From contig JAGWAN010000004.1 of assembly GCA_021296345.1 (NCBI GenBank), forward strand, positions 1-56,779: a stretch of DNA of 56,779 nucleotides, written 5' to 3'. The stretch comes from Acidimicrobiia bacterium. GTDB lineage: Bacteria > Actinomycetota > Acidimicrobiia > Spongiisociales > Spongiisociaceae. The translations under genes and the position numbers were made by a program. Of this stretch, positions 49,977 through 56,779 are shown piece after piece (within the stretch, counting starts at the first letter, position 1; every line of letters begins with the position of its first letter). The notes beneath the pieces are model-generated. The model searched no databases and had not been told where the DNA came from. It worked only from the letters and a program-made list of their open reading frames with translations.

Positions 49977-50765
49977 TTACACGTAGGGGGAGGAGTGGGC
50001 GATCCCGCCGTCCACGTCGAGCGTCACTCCGGTTACCCAGGAGGCCTGATCGGAACACAGGAACACCACCGCCGATGCCACGTCGATGGGCTCGCCGATG
50101 CGTCCCAACGGGTGCATGGCCGCACCTCGTTCCTCATCTTCCCAGAGGACTCTCGACAGGCGGGTCCTCACCACACCGGGCGCCACCCCGACCACCCGGA
50201 CAGTGGGCGCCAACTCGTAGGCGAGGTGCCGGGTCATGTAGATGAGCCCGGCCTTGGAGATGTTGTAGGCACCCATCTTCCAGCCCGGTAACCGCCCGCC
50301 CACGGAGGCGATGTTGCAGATCACCCCTCCGTGGTCGCGCATCCAGGCGGCCCACACGGCTCGAGCGTAGAGGAGCGGGCCCAGCAGGTTGATCTCCCAG
50401 GTCCGCTTCAGGGCGCCCAGGTCCACGTCCGTGAGAGGCCCGTAGGCAGGATTGGTCGCAGCATTGTTGACCAGCACATCGCAGGATCCGAAGCGCTCGA
50501 TGGCGGCGCCTACGGCTGTGGCCGCTCCCTCCTCGGTATCCGATCGCGCCACCACTGCCGCCACTCGATCGGCCTCGCCCAGCCGGTCGGCCGCCCCCGC
50601 GATGTTCTCCGGATTGCGGCTGGTGATCACCACGCCGCGAGCGCCCGCCGCCAGCACGGCAGCCGCGATTGCCTCGCCGATTCCCCGCGAGGCGCCGGTG
50701 ATAACGGCCACCCGCCCGTCGACGCGCTCCTCCATCGGCCAGGCACCCGGACCGGGCCGGCCCAT
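49977..50765 (-). CDS. Short-chain dehydrogenase/reductase
   Basis: A 262-residue classical SDR. TGASRGIG (residues 23-30) binds the cofactor, and the Arg after strand 2 (VITSRNPE) favours NADP. NNAA, and the catalytic S154, Y167 and K171 (NIASVGG, YNISK) are in place. The ATG at 50765 overlaps the stop of the flavin reductase gene (ATGA); the conventional N-terminus would begin at Met11 (MEERVDGRVAVITG), so an internal start is possible. The C-terminus DGGIAHSSPYV is a variant of the usual DGG-x-T/S. It forms a two-gene operon with the flavin reductase. Confidence 0.9.
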   Translation of the reverse strand: MGRPGPGAWPMEERVDGRVAVITGASRGIGEAIAAAVLAAGARGVVITSRNPENIAGAADRLGEADRVAAVVARSDTEEGAATAVGAAIERFGSCDVLVNNAATNPAYGPLTDVDLGALKRTWEINLLGPLLYARAVWAAWMRDHGGVICNIASVGGRLPGWKMGAYNISKAGLIYMTRHLAYELAPTVRVVGVAPGVVRTRLSRVLWEDEERGAAMHPLGRIGEPIDVASAVVFLCSDQASWVTGVTLDVDGGIAHSSPYV

Positions 50766-51265
50766 CAGTGACCGCCCCGCTTTACACCGCCGTACTTCAT
50801 ACGCGTGTCGCCCATCCAGGCAGCCCGCCCAGGCTGGTCCGTCACGCCCGCGGCCACCAGCTCACCGGCGAACAGCGTATGCGTCCCGAAGTCGATCGCC
50901 CGCCGCACCTCGCACTCCATCCAGGCGATGGCATCCTCGAAGATCGGAGCCCCGGTGACCCCTTCCCGGATCGCCCGGCCGTTTAGAGTCATCCCCTCCT
51001 TGGCGGCGGGCTTCGAGAACTTGACGAACACCCTCCGATCATCCGGTGACCACAGGTTGACGCTGAAGGAACCCCCTCCGGAGATCAGCCGATGGGTCAC
51101 GGCCTTGTTGTCCACCCCGATCCCGATCATCACCGGCTCCATCGACAGCTGGGTGATCCAGGAGGTGGTCATCCCGTTCCATTCGCCGCCCGCCCGGGAG
51201 CCCACCAGAGCCAGAGCATTTGGGATCATCCAGGTGACCCTGTTGATCAATGCCGCCTCCACCAT
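50765..51265 (-). CDS. Flavin reductase-like (FMN-binding split barrel) protein
   Basis: A 166-residue flavin reductase-domain protein. PNALALVGSRAGGEWNGMTTSW is the flavin-binding strand-loop, followed by MEPVMIGIGVDNKAVT and GSFSVNLWSPDD, the family's order. Members reduce FMN or FAD for a monooxygenase, or bind the flavin as a redox cofactor. No monooxygenase gene is next to it. GGAAAG precedes the ATG at 51265. It is divergent from the ATP-grasp gene, with about 175 bp between the starts. Confidence 0.88.
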   Translation of the reverse strand: MVEAALINRVTWMIPNALALVGSRAGGEWNGMTTSWITQLSMEPVMIGIGVDNKAVTHRLISGGGSFSVNLWSPDDRRVFVKFSKPAAKEGMTLNGRAIREGVTGAPIFEDAIAWMECEVRRAIDFGTHTLFAGELVAAGVTDQPGRAAWMGDTRMKYGGVKRGGH

Positions 51266-51442
51266 GACTTTCCTGCTCCATCCCGTTTCCGACCGAACCC
51301 ACGTTACACATGGCCGGGGAGGCCGGTCCCGCCTTCGGTATGCTTCCGGTACCGGTTACTCGATCCGTAGATGGTGACTGGCAGACACGGCTGTACGGTG
51401 GGAGACGGTGATCATTACGGCGCGCATGCCCAGGTATTCGAC

Positions 51443-52879
51443 ATGAAGTTCGACGGCTACGACCTCGATCCGGCCATCTACGACGAGTTGTTCCGGAGCA
51501 GCGGCGAGCCCCGTCCCCACGGCAGGGATCTCTACGACACCCTCCTCGAATCTTCTGACGACTATGTCAACGCGGTCGGCGAGTGGGTGACCAGATCCTT
51601 CACCCACGAGGGCATCACTTTCACCGTGTACGGCGACGAGGAGGCCGACGAACGCATCATCCCGATCGACTGCATTCCCCGGGTGATGGCGGGGTCGGAA
51701 TGGCGGAGCCTGGCGCAGGGCCTGGAGCAACGCCTGGCCGCGCTCAACGCCTTCCTCAGGGACGTCTACGGTTCGGCCCGTATCGTCGCTGATGGGGTCA
51801 TCCCACCCGACATGGTCTTCGGTTGCCCCCACTACCGCATCGAGATGCGGGGATTCGAAGCGCCCCGGGGAATCTGGGCGGCAATCTGCGGCACGGATCT
51901 CGTCCGGACGACCGAGGGGTTCCGGGTTCTCGAGGACAACCTGAGGGTTCCGTCGGGCGTGTCCTATATGATCGCCATCCGGAAGGCCACCAAGTCGGCC
52001 ATGCGTCGCCTATACCGTCGCTCCCGGGTTGGCGACGTGGAGAACTACGGGCTGGTTCTCAGCCAGACCCTCCGGGACATGGCGCCCGACGGCCGCGACG
52101 ATCCGACGATGGCGCTCCTGACGCCGGGCGTGTACAACTCGGCCTTCTACGAGCACATTTTCCTGGCCCGCCAGATCGGGGCCGAGTTGGTACAAGGTCG
52201 GGACCTGGTGGTCGAGGACAGCTACGTATACATGCGAACTACTACGGGCCTGCGGCGGGTGGACGTCATCTACCGCCGTGTGGACGACGACTTCCTCGAC
52301 CCCCTCGTATTCCGTCCGGACTCGCTACTGGGCGCACCCGGCCTGCTGCATGCCGCCCAGCTCGGCAACGTGTCGCTGGTCAACGCGCCCGGCACTGGGG
52401 TTGCCGACGACAAGAGCGTCTACGCATTCGTCCCCGACATGATCCGCTACTACCTGGGGGAAGAGCCGTTGATACCAAACGTCGACACCTACCTGTGTAG
52501 ACGACCCAAGGATCTCGAGTACACCCTCGACAACCTCGAGCGCCTGGTCGTGAAGAGGGTGGGCGAGTCCGGCGGCTACGGCATGCTGGTCGGTCCCCAC
52601 TCCACCGCCAAGGAACGGAACCGCTTCGCCGCCCTGCTCCGCGCCGATCCTGCCGGGTTCGTCTCCCAGCCCACGCTGAAACTCTCCCGAGCACCTTGCC
52701 TGATCGACGGCCGGATCGAGCCCCGCCACGTCGATCTGCGGCCTTACATCCTGTCGGGGAGCGAGACCCGCATCGTGCCAGGGGCATTCTGTCGCATCGC
52801 CCTGCGGGAGGGCAGCCTGGTGGTCAACTCCAGCCAGGGTGGGGGCGCCAAGGACTTCTGGGTACTGGAGGACGAGTAG
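51443..52879 (+). CDS. Circularly permuted ATP-grasp type 2 protein
   Basis: A 478-residue protein of the DUF404/DUF407 circularly permuted ATP-grasp family. YDELFRSSGEPRPH starts the family N-terminus; GFEAPRGIWAAICGTDLVRT, RVLEDNLRVPSGVSYM, and GESGGYGMLVGPHST (nucleotide-binding glycine-rich loop) follow, then the ligand-binding ending SSQGGGAKDFWVLEDE. The frame opens at 51371; the ATG at 51443 gives the usual N-terminus (MKFDGYDLDPAIYDE). ATP-grasp enzymes join a carboxylate to an amine; these occur with an alpha-E and a transglutaminase gene, as here. The product is not known; a peptide or amide is predicted. Confidence 0.9.
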   Translation: MKFDGYDLDPAIYDELFRSSGEPRPHGRDLYDTLLESSDDYVNAVGEWVTRSFTHEGITFTVYGDEEADERIIPIDCIPRVMAGSEWRSLAQGLEQRLAALNAFLRDVYGSARIVADGVIPPDMVFGCPHYRIEMRGFEAPRGIWAAICGTDLVRTTEGFRVLEDNLRVPSGVSYMIAIRKATKSAMRRLYRRSRVGDVENYGLVLSQTLRDMAPDGRDDPTMALLTPGVYNSAFYEHIFLARQIGAELVQGRDLVVEDSYVYMRTTTGLRRVDVIYRRVDDDFLDPLVFRPDSLLGAPGLLHAAQLGNVSLVNAPGTGVADDKSVYAFVPDMIRYYLGEEPLIPNVDTYLCRRPKDLEYTLDNLERLVVKRVGESGGYGMLVGPHSTAKERNRFAALLRADPAGFVSQPTLKLSRAPCLIDGRIEPRHVDLRPYILSGSETRIVPGAFCRIALREGSLVVNSSQGGGAKDFWVLEDE

Positions 52880-53014
52880 TGGTCTGCCTACGAAACAACC
52901 AGGTGTGCTCTGGCGGCCACCGGCGTCCCGTCGCTGCGTTCCGCTTACTCAACGTACCGCTGCGGGTACGCCTTCGTCAGCGGGCCTTGCGAGGAACACC
53001 GCTGCCGACGCCAC

Positions 53015-53044
53015 ACCACACCGCCATTCCACAGACAGACCACT
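53015..53044. repeat. 30-bp repeat, copy 1 (before the alpha-E gene)
   Basis: This 30-base sequence starting ACCACACCGCC and ending CAGACCACT recurs at 55007-55036 with a single mismatch. Copy 1 ends one base before the ATG of the alpha-E gene. Its end, read as AGTGGTCTG, occurs inverted at 52877-52885, so 52877-53044 is bounded by short terminal inverted repeats. Confidence 0.7.
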
Positions 53045-53045
53045 G

Positions 53046-54032
53046 ATGCTGTCCCGGAGCGCCGACAGCCTGTACTGGATAGGTCGTTACCTGGAGAGGG
53101 CCGACCACCTCACCCGGCTGATGCGGCAGCAAACCGAGTCGTTGGTGGACAGCCCGGTTCGGGACATCTACTTCGGTTGGCACCGCATCTACGGCGCCCT
53201 GGGGCGCACGCCCCACCCGGGGCCCCTCGACCTCGAAGAGGACGACTCCTACACGCTGGCCGACTCGTACACGCTGGCCGATGACCTCACCTTCGAAGAC
53301 ACCACGCCGGATTCGATCCGGAACTGTTTCGCCGAGGCCCGGGAAAACGCCCGCCAGGTACGCCATCGCATCTCCGCCGAAATGTGGACCTGCCTCAACC
53401 GGTCCTACCTGCAACTCCAGGGCGTCGCGATCCAGCACATCTGGTCGTCATCGCCCGAACAGTTCTACGCCGGGGTCGAGGCGGACATCGATACCTTCCG
53501 GGGAGTCAGTTCGTCCACCATGTACCGGGATCAGGGCTGGCACTTCATCCGCCTGGGCAGCTTCCTGGAGCGGGCCGAACTGGTGGCGTCCCTGCTGAGC
53601 GCCCAGATCGCCGCGGTGCGTCTCTTCGACGTACCCGCCGACGCGTACTGGACCAGCTTGCTCCGCCTCTATCACGCCTTCGAGGCCTACCAGAAGGGTG
53701 ATGGCCTGGCGATCGACGCCGACCGAGTTCTTGACCTCCTCGTAGTCAACCCCCAGCTCCCTGATTCGCTGAGCGTGTCCGTGCTGGGCCTGAACCGGGA
53801 GTTCTCGTCGATCGGGGCCGGTCCGGATCGCACCGCCGCAGCCCAGGCTCGGTCACAGTTGGACTACATGTCGGACCTGCTGCGCTCCTCCTGGCCGCGG
53901 ACCACCGACCGCCATGGTTTGCTCACCGAGTTCAGGGACGCGTGCAGGCGGCTCCACGACCTGGTTGGTGACACCTACTTCGACTATCCCGTGGTCACCC
54001 ACCCGGCTCGTACGAGCGCCTTCAACCAGTGA
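53046..54032 (+). CDS. Alpha-E domain protein (DUF403)
   Basis: A 328-residue all-helical protein of the alpha-E/DUF403 family. MLSRSADSLYWIGRYLERADH is the usual start, and GWHFIRLGSFLERAELVASLL is the second arginine-rich repeat. Family members always travel with a permuted ATP-grasp and a transglutaminase-like protein; the three are thought to build or process a peptide-like product. An 18-bp tandem duplication at 53244-53279 adds a second DSYTLA; it lies in a variable loop and leaves the frame intact. The frame is open upstream to 52839 but that would cover the repeat. Its TGA overlaps the GTG of the transglutaminase gene. Confidence 0.9.
   Translation: MLSRSADSLYWIGRYLERADHLTRLMRQQTESLVDSPVRDIYFGWHRIYGALGRTPHPGPLDLEEDDSYTLADSYTLADDLTFEDTTPDSIRNCFAEARENARQVRHRISAEMWTCLNRSYLQLQGVAIQHIWSSSPEQFYAGVEADIDTFRGVSSSTMYRDQGWHFIRLGSFLERAELVASLLSAQIAAVRLFDVPADAYWTSLLRLYHAFEAYQKGDGLAIDADRVLDLLVVNPQLPDSLSVSVLGLNREFSSIGAGPDRTAAAQARSQLDYMSDLLRSSWPRTTDRHGLLTEFRDACRRLHDLVGDTYFDYPVVTHPARTSAFNQ
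53244..53279 (+). repeat. 18-bp tandem duplication in the alpha-E gene
   Basis: Two adjacent 18-base units, GACTCCTACACGCTGGCC and GACTCGTACACGCTGGCC, differ at one base. Both encode DSYTLA. They look like a recent slippage event. Confidence 0.85.
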
Positions 54033-54976
54033 CCCTTCCCGCCGCCGGTTCGGCTCGTGCGGCGCGCTACCGGATCGAGCATCTCACCGGATTCGGCTAC
54101 AGCTCCCCGGTGCGAAGGTGCACCATGTCGCTCTGCCACCGGCCCCTCGACGATGCCCGCCAACAAGTACTGGGGTTCGGGATCACCACTTCCCCCCGGG
54201 GGCGGCTGACCACCGAGATCGATCCGTTCGGCAACACCAGGCACGTCCTCACCGTGAACGAGACGCACGACACCCTCGAGGTGGTATCCGTCTCCACCGT
54301 CGAGGTATTCCCCTCGCCGACCCTTCCGCAATGCCTCGGGCCGGACGCGTGGGAGGTGGTGCGATCGTGGAGCACCGACCTTGCCTCCTGGCAATTCACC
54401 CACCCGAGTCCCGGCGCCGGTCCTACTCCGGCCCTCACCGGGTTCGTTTCCGAGTTAGGAGTCCAGCCGGGGTCCGATCCGCTAGCCGATCTGGTGGACC
54501 TCGCCTCGACCTTGAACGACGCCTTCGATTACGTACCGGGCTCGACATCGGTGGATTCGTCCATAGACGAGATCCTCGCGACCCGGCGAGGGGTGTGCCA
54601 GGACTATGCCCATGTGATGATCGCGATTGCCCGTTCATGGGGTGTCCCCACGCGATACGTGTCCGGCTACCTGCACGTGGAGGGTGCTTCGGGCGGTCCG
54701 AGTGGACCGCCCGGCACTGCAACCCATGCCTGGGTCGAATGCCGGATCCCGCAACTCGGATGGGTGGAGTTCGACCCCACCAACCGCACCCTGACCGACC
54801 ATCGCTACGTGCGCACAGCGGTCGGCAGGGACTACCGGGATGTCCCGCCGACGCGAGGGGTGGTGGAGGGGGGAGCCAACTCCCGCCTGGACGTGGACGT
54901 CAGGGTGACCCGTCTGGCTGACGCTGCACCACCCGGAACGACCCCGGACCCGGAGGGCACGGCTCGAAGCGGATGA
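54029..54976 (+). CDS. Transglutaminase-like cysteine protease family protein
   Basis: A 315-residue protein of the transglutaminase-like superfamily. The catalytic triad is C190 (RRGVCQDYAHVMIAI), H233 (ATHAWVECRIP) and D249 (VEFDPTNRT). The N-terminal beta domain (YRIEHLTGFGYSSPV, MSLCHRPL) is the usual bacterial transglut_N. Such proteins hydrolyse or transfer peptide amide bonds in the cytosol, here with the ATP-grasp and alpha-E proteins. The GTG at 54029 overlaps the alpha-E stop (GTGA). Confidence 0.92.
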   Translation: MTLPAAGSARAARYRIEHLTGFGYSSPVRRCTMSLCHRPLDDARQQVLGFGITTSPRGRLTTEIDPFGNTRHVLTVNETHDTLEVVSVSTVEVFPSPTLPQCLGPDAWEVVRSWSTDLASWQFTHPSPGAGPTPALTGFVSELGVQPGSDPLADLVDLASTLNDAFDYVPGSTSVDSSIDEILATRRGVCQDYAHVMIAIARSWGVPTRYVSGYLHVEGASGGPSGPPGTATHAWVECRIPQLGWVEFDPTNRTLTDHRYVRTAVGRDYRDVPPTRGVVEGGANSRLDVDVRVTRLADAAPPGTTPDPEGTARSG

Positions 54977-55006
54977 TGGGCGCCCTTGGCGTACTCCGGC
55001 GGTCCT

Positions 55007-55036
55007 ACCACACCGCCATTCCACAAACAGACCACT
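55007..55036. repeat. 30-bp repeat, copy 2 (before the universal stress protein gene)
   Basis: Identical to copy 1 at 53015-53044 except for one A/G difference. Its final T is the first base of the TAGATT -10 box of the next gene, so the repeat lies in the promoter's -35 region. The two copies flank the alpha-E and transglutaminase genes in the same orientation. Confidence 0.7.
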
Positions 55037-55041
55037 AGATT
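55036..55041 (+). promoter_or_regulatory. -10 box of the universal stress protein gene
   Basis: TAGATT, exactly seven bases before the ATG at 55049; predicts a leaderless mRNA. The upstream promoter half is formed by the 30-bp repeat. Confidence 0.5.
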
Positions 55042-55048
55042 TGAAGTG

Positions 55049-55537
55049 ATGGACGTGCTGATCGCTACGGCCGGGGTACTACCGCCGGAGCCGGTCGCCC
55101 ACTTCGTGGAGTTGCTGGCGGGTCCCCGAGGAAAGGTCACCGTCATGAACGTGACCCAGGCTCCAGCCGAGTTCCTCGATGAACTGGAGGACGGGCCGTG
55201 GCAGCCCTTCGATGCTCCGCCGGGCCGGAGCGACGCCGACCGCGCCGCCCGGGAGGCCGAACGGTACATCCAGGAGCGGGGCTCGAAGATCGTAGCTCCG
55301 GTGGTCGCTGCGCTGAAGCTTCGAGATGTCGTGACCGCGATGCTGTTCGTGGAAGCGGAGGACGTGGCGCGGGCCATTATCGACACCGCCGAGCGGGTTG
55401 GCGCCGACGCCATCGTCATGGGCGCCACCCGACACCTGTTCAACGAGATGTCCTGGACCAGCGTCTCCATGACGGTTGTCGCCAGGTCCAGCCTGCCTGT
55501 GCTGCTGATTCCCGCACCGGCCCAACCGGACAATTAG
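55049..55537 (+). CDS. Universal stress protein family protein
   Basis: A 162-residue USP-fold protein. It starts MDVLIATAGVLPPEPVAHFV; strands such as GKVTVMNVT and VVTAMLFVEAEDVARAI precede the end motif GADAIVMGATRHLFNEM...SSLPVLLIP. The ATP-binding loop G2xG9xG(S/T) is only partly present (MGATRH), so it may not bind ATP. The ATG at 55049 is supported by the -10 box; the frame is open to 54986. It follows the ATP-grasp cluster but has its own promoter. Confidence 0.82.
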   Translation: MDVLIATAGVLPPEPVAHFVELLAGPRGKVTVMNVTQAPAEFLDELEDGPWQPFDAPPGRSDADRAAREAERYIQERGSKIVAPVVAALKLRDVVTAMLFVEAEDVARAIIDTAERVGADAIVMGATRHLFNEMSWTSVSMTVVARSSLPVLLIPAPAQPDN

Positions 55538-55569
55538 GAGAGGACGAGTACGGGGAAGGCCGTACCTTC

Positions 55570-56775
55570 CTACGTGGTGTAGTCGGCGTTGATGCGCACG
55601 TAACCATCGGTCAGGTCGCACCCGTACACGGTGAAGGTGCCCGCCCCCAGGGAGTCGGAACCGGCCCCCGGCACACCCAGGTTGACGTGGATGAGTACCT
55701 CCGGGGACGCCAGGTATCGCTCCAACTTCTCCAGCACCAGGGAGGTGACGGGCGCCGGGTATACCTCCGTCCGGCCGAAGCGGATGGTGACCCGCTCCGC
55801 CAGGATGTCATCCTCGTAGCACTTCCCCACCGCCATGGCGACCCGACCCCAGTTGGGATCACGGCCATGGACCGCTGTCTTCACCAGAGGTGAGTTGACG
55901 ATCGACTTGGCCACCCTCTTGGCCTGGGCATTGTCTCGGGCACCGTCCACCGTCACCACGATGAGGGTCTCGGCGCCCTCGCCGTCGGCCGCGAGCTGCC
56001 TGGTCAGGTCCAGGCAGACCTCGTCCAGTGCGGCCTCCAGTGCAGCCTGGTTTACCGGTCCGGCCCGGCCCGAGGCGAGCACCACCGCCATGTCGCTCGT
56101 GGAAGTGTCGGTGTCGATGCTGAGGGCGTTGAAGGTGCGGTCCACCACCCGCCGGAACATGGCATCCAGCGAGGTCGGATCGACTAGGGCGTCGGTGGTG
56201 ACAACCGCCAGCATGGTCGCCATGTCGGGCTCGATCATCCCTACCCCCTTGGCGATGCCCACCACACGAGCAGTACCGGCACGGGCGCCCGCAACCTTGG
56301 CATGGGTGTCGGTGGTCATGATGGCGCTGGCCGCAGCGGTGGCCGAACCGGGCTCATCGAATGCATGTCTGCTGCTGGCTTCGAGGCGACGCATGTAGGC
56401 GCGGATCCTGTCCATCGGATAGCGAACACCGATCACGCCGGTGGAAGCGATGATGACTTCGCGAGTGTTGCAACCCACCACCCGGGCGGTAAGTTCGGCC
56501 ACCTCCACCGCGTTCGCATCCCCCACCGCGCCGGTTGCCACGTTGGCGTTCTTCGAGAGGATCACCACCGCCCGCGAACGACCATCGGCGACATGATGTC
56601 GACTCAGCGTCACGCTCGGACCCGAGAACCGCCTCTTGGTGAAGACTCCGGCCGCGGTCGTTCCCGGTGGGGAGGAGAGGATCATCACGTGTTCGGTCCG
56701 GTCCTTTATTCCGATGTTGCCGGTATGCAGCCCGTACCCGGACGGAAACGCCACCTCCTCGACCACGATGCCCAA
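55570..56775 (-). CDS. argJ: Bifunctional ornithine acetyltransferase / N-acetylglutamate synthase
   Basis: About 401 residues of ArgJ, which transfers acetyl groups from N-acetylornithine to glutamate in arginine synthesis. The self-cleavage site is A-T187 in GMIEPDMATMLAVVTTDA; the N-terminal Thr of the released beta chain is the nucleophile. STGVIGVRYPMDRI and the C-terminal GTFTVYGCDLTDGYVRINADYTT are family hallmarks. The frame is open to the window edge: TTG at 56775 is the outermost start visible, a GTG at 56766 is also possible, and the true start may be just outside. It converges with the universal stress gene, 32 bases apart. The usual partners argC and argB would lie upstream, outside the window. 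Confidence 0.93.
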   Translation of the reverse strand: MGIVVEEVAFPSGYGLHTGNIGIKDRTEHVMILSSPPGTTAAGVFTKRRFSGPSVTLSRHHVADGRSRAVVILSKNANVATGAVGDANAVEVAELTARVVGCNTREVIIASTGVIGVRYPMDRIRAYMRRLEASSRHAFDEPGSATAAASAIMTTDTHAKVAGARAGTARVVGIAKGVGMIEPDMATMLAVVTTDALVDPTSLDAMFRRVVDRTFNALSIDTDTSTSDMAVVLASGRAGPVNQAALEAALDEVCLDLTRQLAADGEGAETLIVVTVDGARDNAQAKRVAKSIVNSPLVKTAVHGRDPNWGRVAMAVGKCYEDDILAERVTIRFGRTEVYPAPVTSLVLEKLERYLASPEVLIHVNLGVPGAGSDSLGAGTFTVYGCDLTDGYVRINADYTT

Positions 56776-56779
56776 CGCG

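Noticed and set aside
1-56779. CRISPR arrays, tRNA and rRNA genes, complete insertion sequences
   Set aside because: Read by eye on both strands; no regularly spaced repeats, no tRNA-like arms and no transposase were seen. A tRNA scan would be needed to be certain.

Overview
The window is GC-rich, almost fully coding DNA from a bacterium that looks like a member of the Actinomycetota, possibly class Acidimicrobiia. This placement is an inference. It rests on the base composition, the gene order ftsK - RNase J - dapA - dapB - M16 peptidase, a 13E12-type DUF222/HNH gene, a thiolase/DUF35 pair, secreted proteins carrying S-layer-like and RCC1-like repeats, and many genes whose start codon lies 6 to 8 bases after a TANNNT -10 box (leaderless transcription). 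No rRNA, tRNA, CRISPR array or complete insertion sequence was seen.

Layout. 1-3.6 kb: end of an upstream gene, a CoxE-like VWA protein and an MMPL exporter. 3.7-5.8 kb: an AhpD-like gene interrupted by an in-frame UGA exactly where the second catalytic Cys should be, followed by a SECIS-like hairpin (a probable selenoprotein); then a katG 5' fragment abutting the 3' fragment of a secreted protease gene, and a methyltransferase. 5.8-12.7 kb: a tightly overlapping minus-strand operon for sugar catabolism (fucose isomerase-like protein, LacD-like aldolase, DhaK, DhaL, TIM-barrel epimerase/isomerase) whose first coupled gene is a DUF35 protein, with a thiolase-fold partner upstream. 12.9-19.3 kb: Rieske oxygenase, arylsulfatase, enolase-superfamily enzyme and MFS transporter. 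19.3-24.3 kb: 2-oxoacid or acetoin dehydrogenase parts (free lipoyl domain, SDR, E1 alpha, E1 beta, and E2 on the other strand). 24.4-31.6 kb: the conserved block ftsK, rnj, dapA, dapB, M16 peptidase. 31.8-36.7 kb: rhomboid protease, a CobT-like VWA/HEXXH protein with a CobS-like AAA partner, and Ppx/GppA. 36.8-42.2 kb: VapBC-like toxin-antitoxin, LOG-family protein, DinB/maleylpyruvate isomerase-like protein, BtpA-like protein, DUF222/HNH protein and a small helical protein. 42.6-51.3 kb: Lhr helicase, a large secreted SLH/RCC1/M6-like protein, an SDR and a flavin reductase. 51.4-55.5 kb: the circularly permuted ATP-grasp / alpha-E / transglutaminase trio and a universal stress protein. The window ends inside or at the start of argJ.

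The most notable signal is the candidate selenoprotein at 3728-4276. Its UGA codon sits in a CxxU motif, and the SECIS-like hairpin has the apical GGUCU loop at the same distance from the UGA as in E. coli fdhF. No selA, selB, selC or selD gene is in the window, so the decoding machinery must lie elsewhere in the genome if the reading is right. Second in interest is the CobS/CobT-like pair, in which the ATPase appears to have exchanged the metal-binding residues of its Walker A and Walker B motifs.
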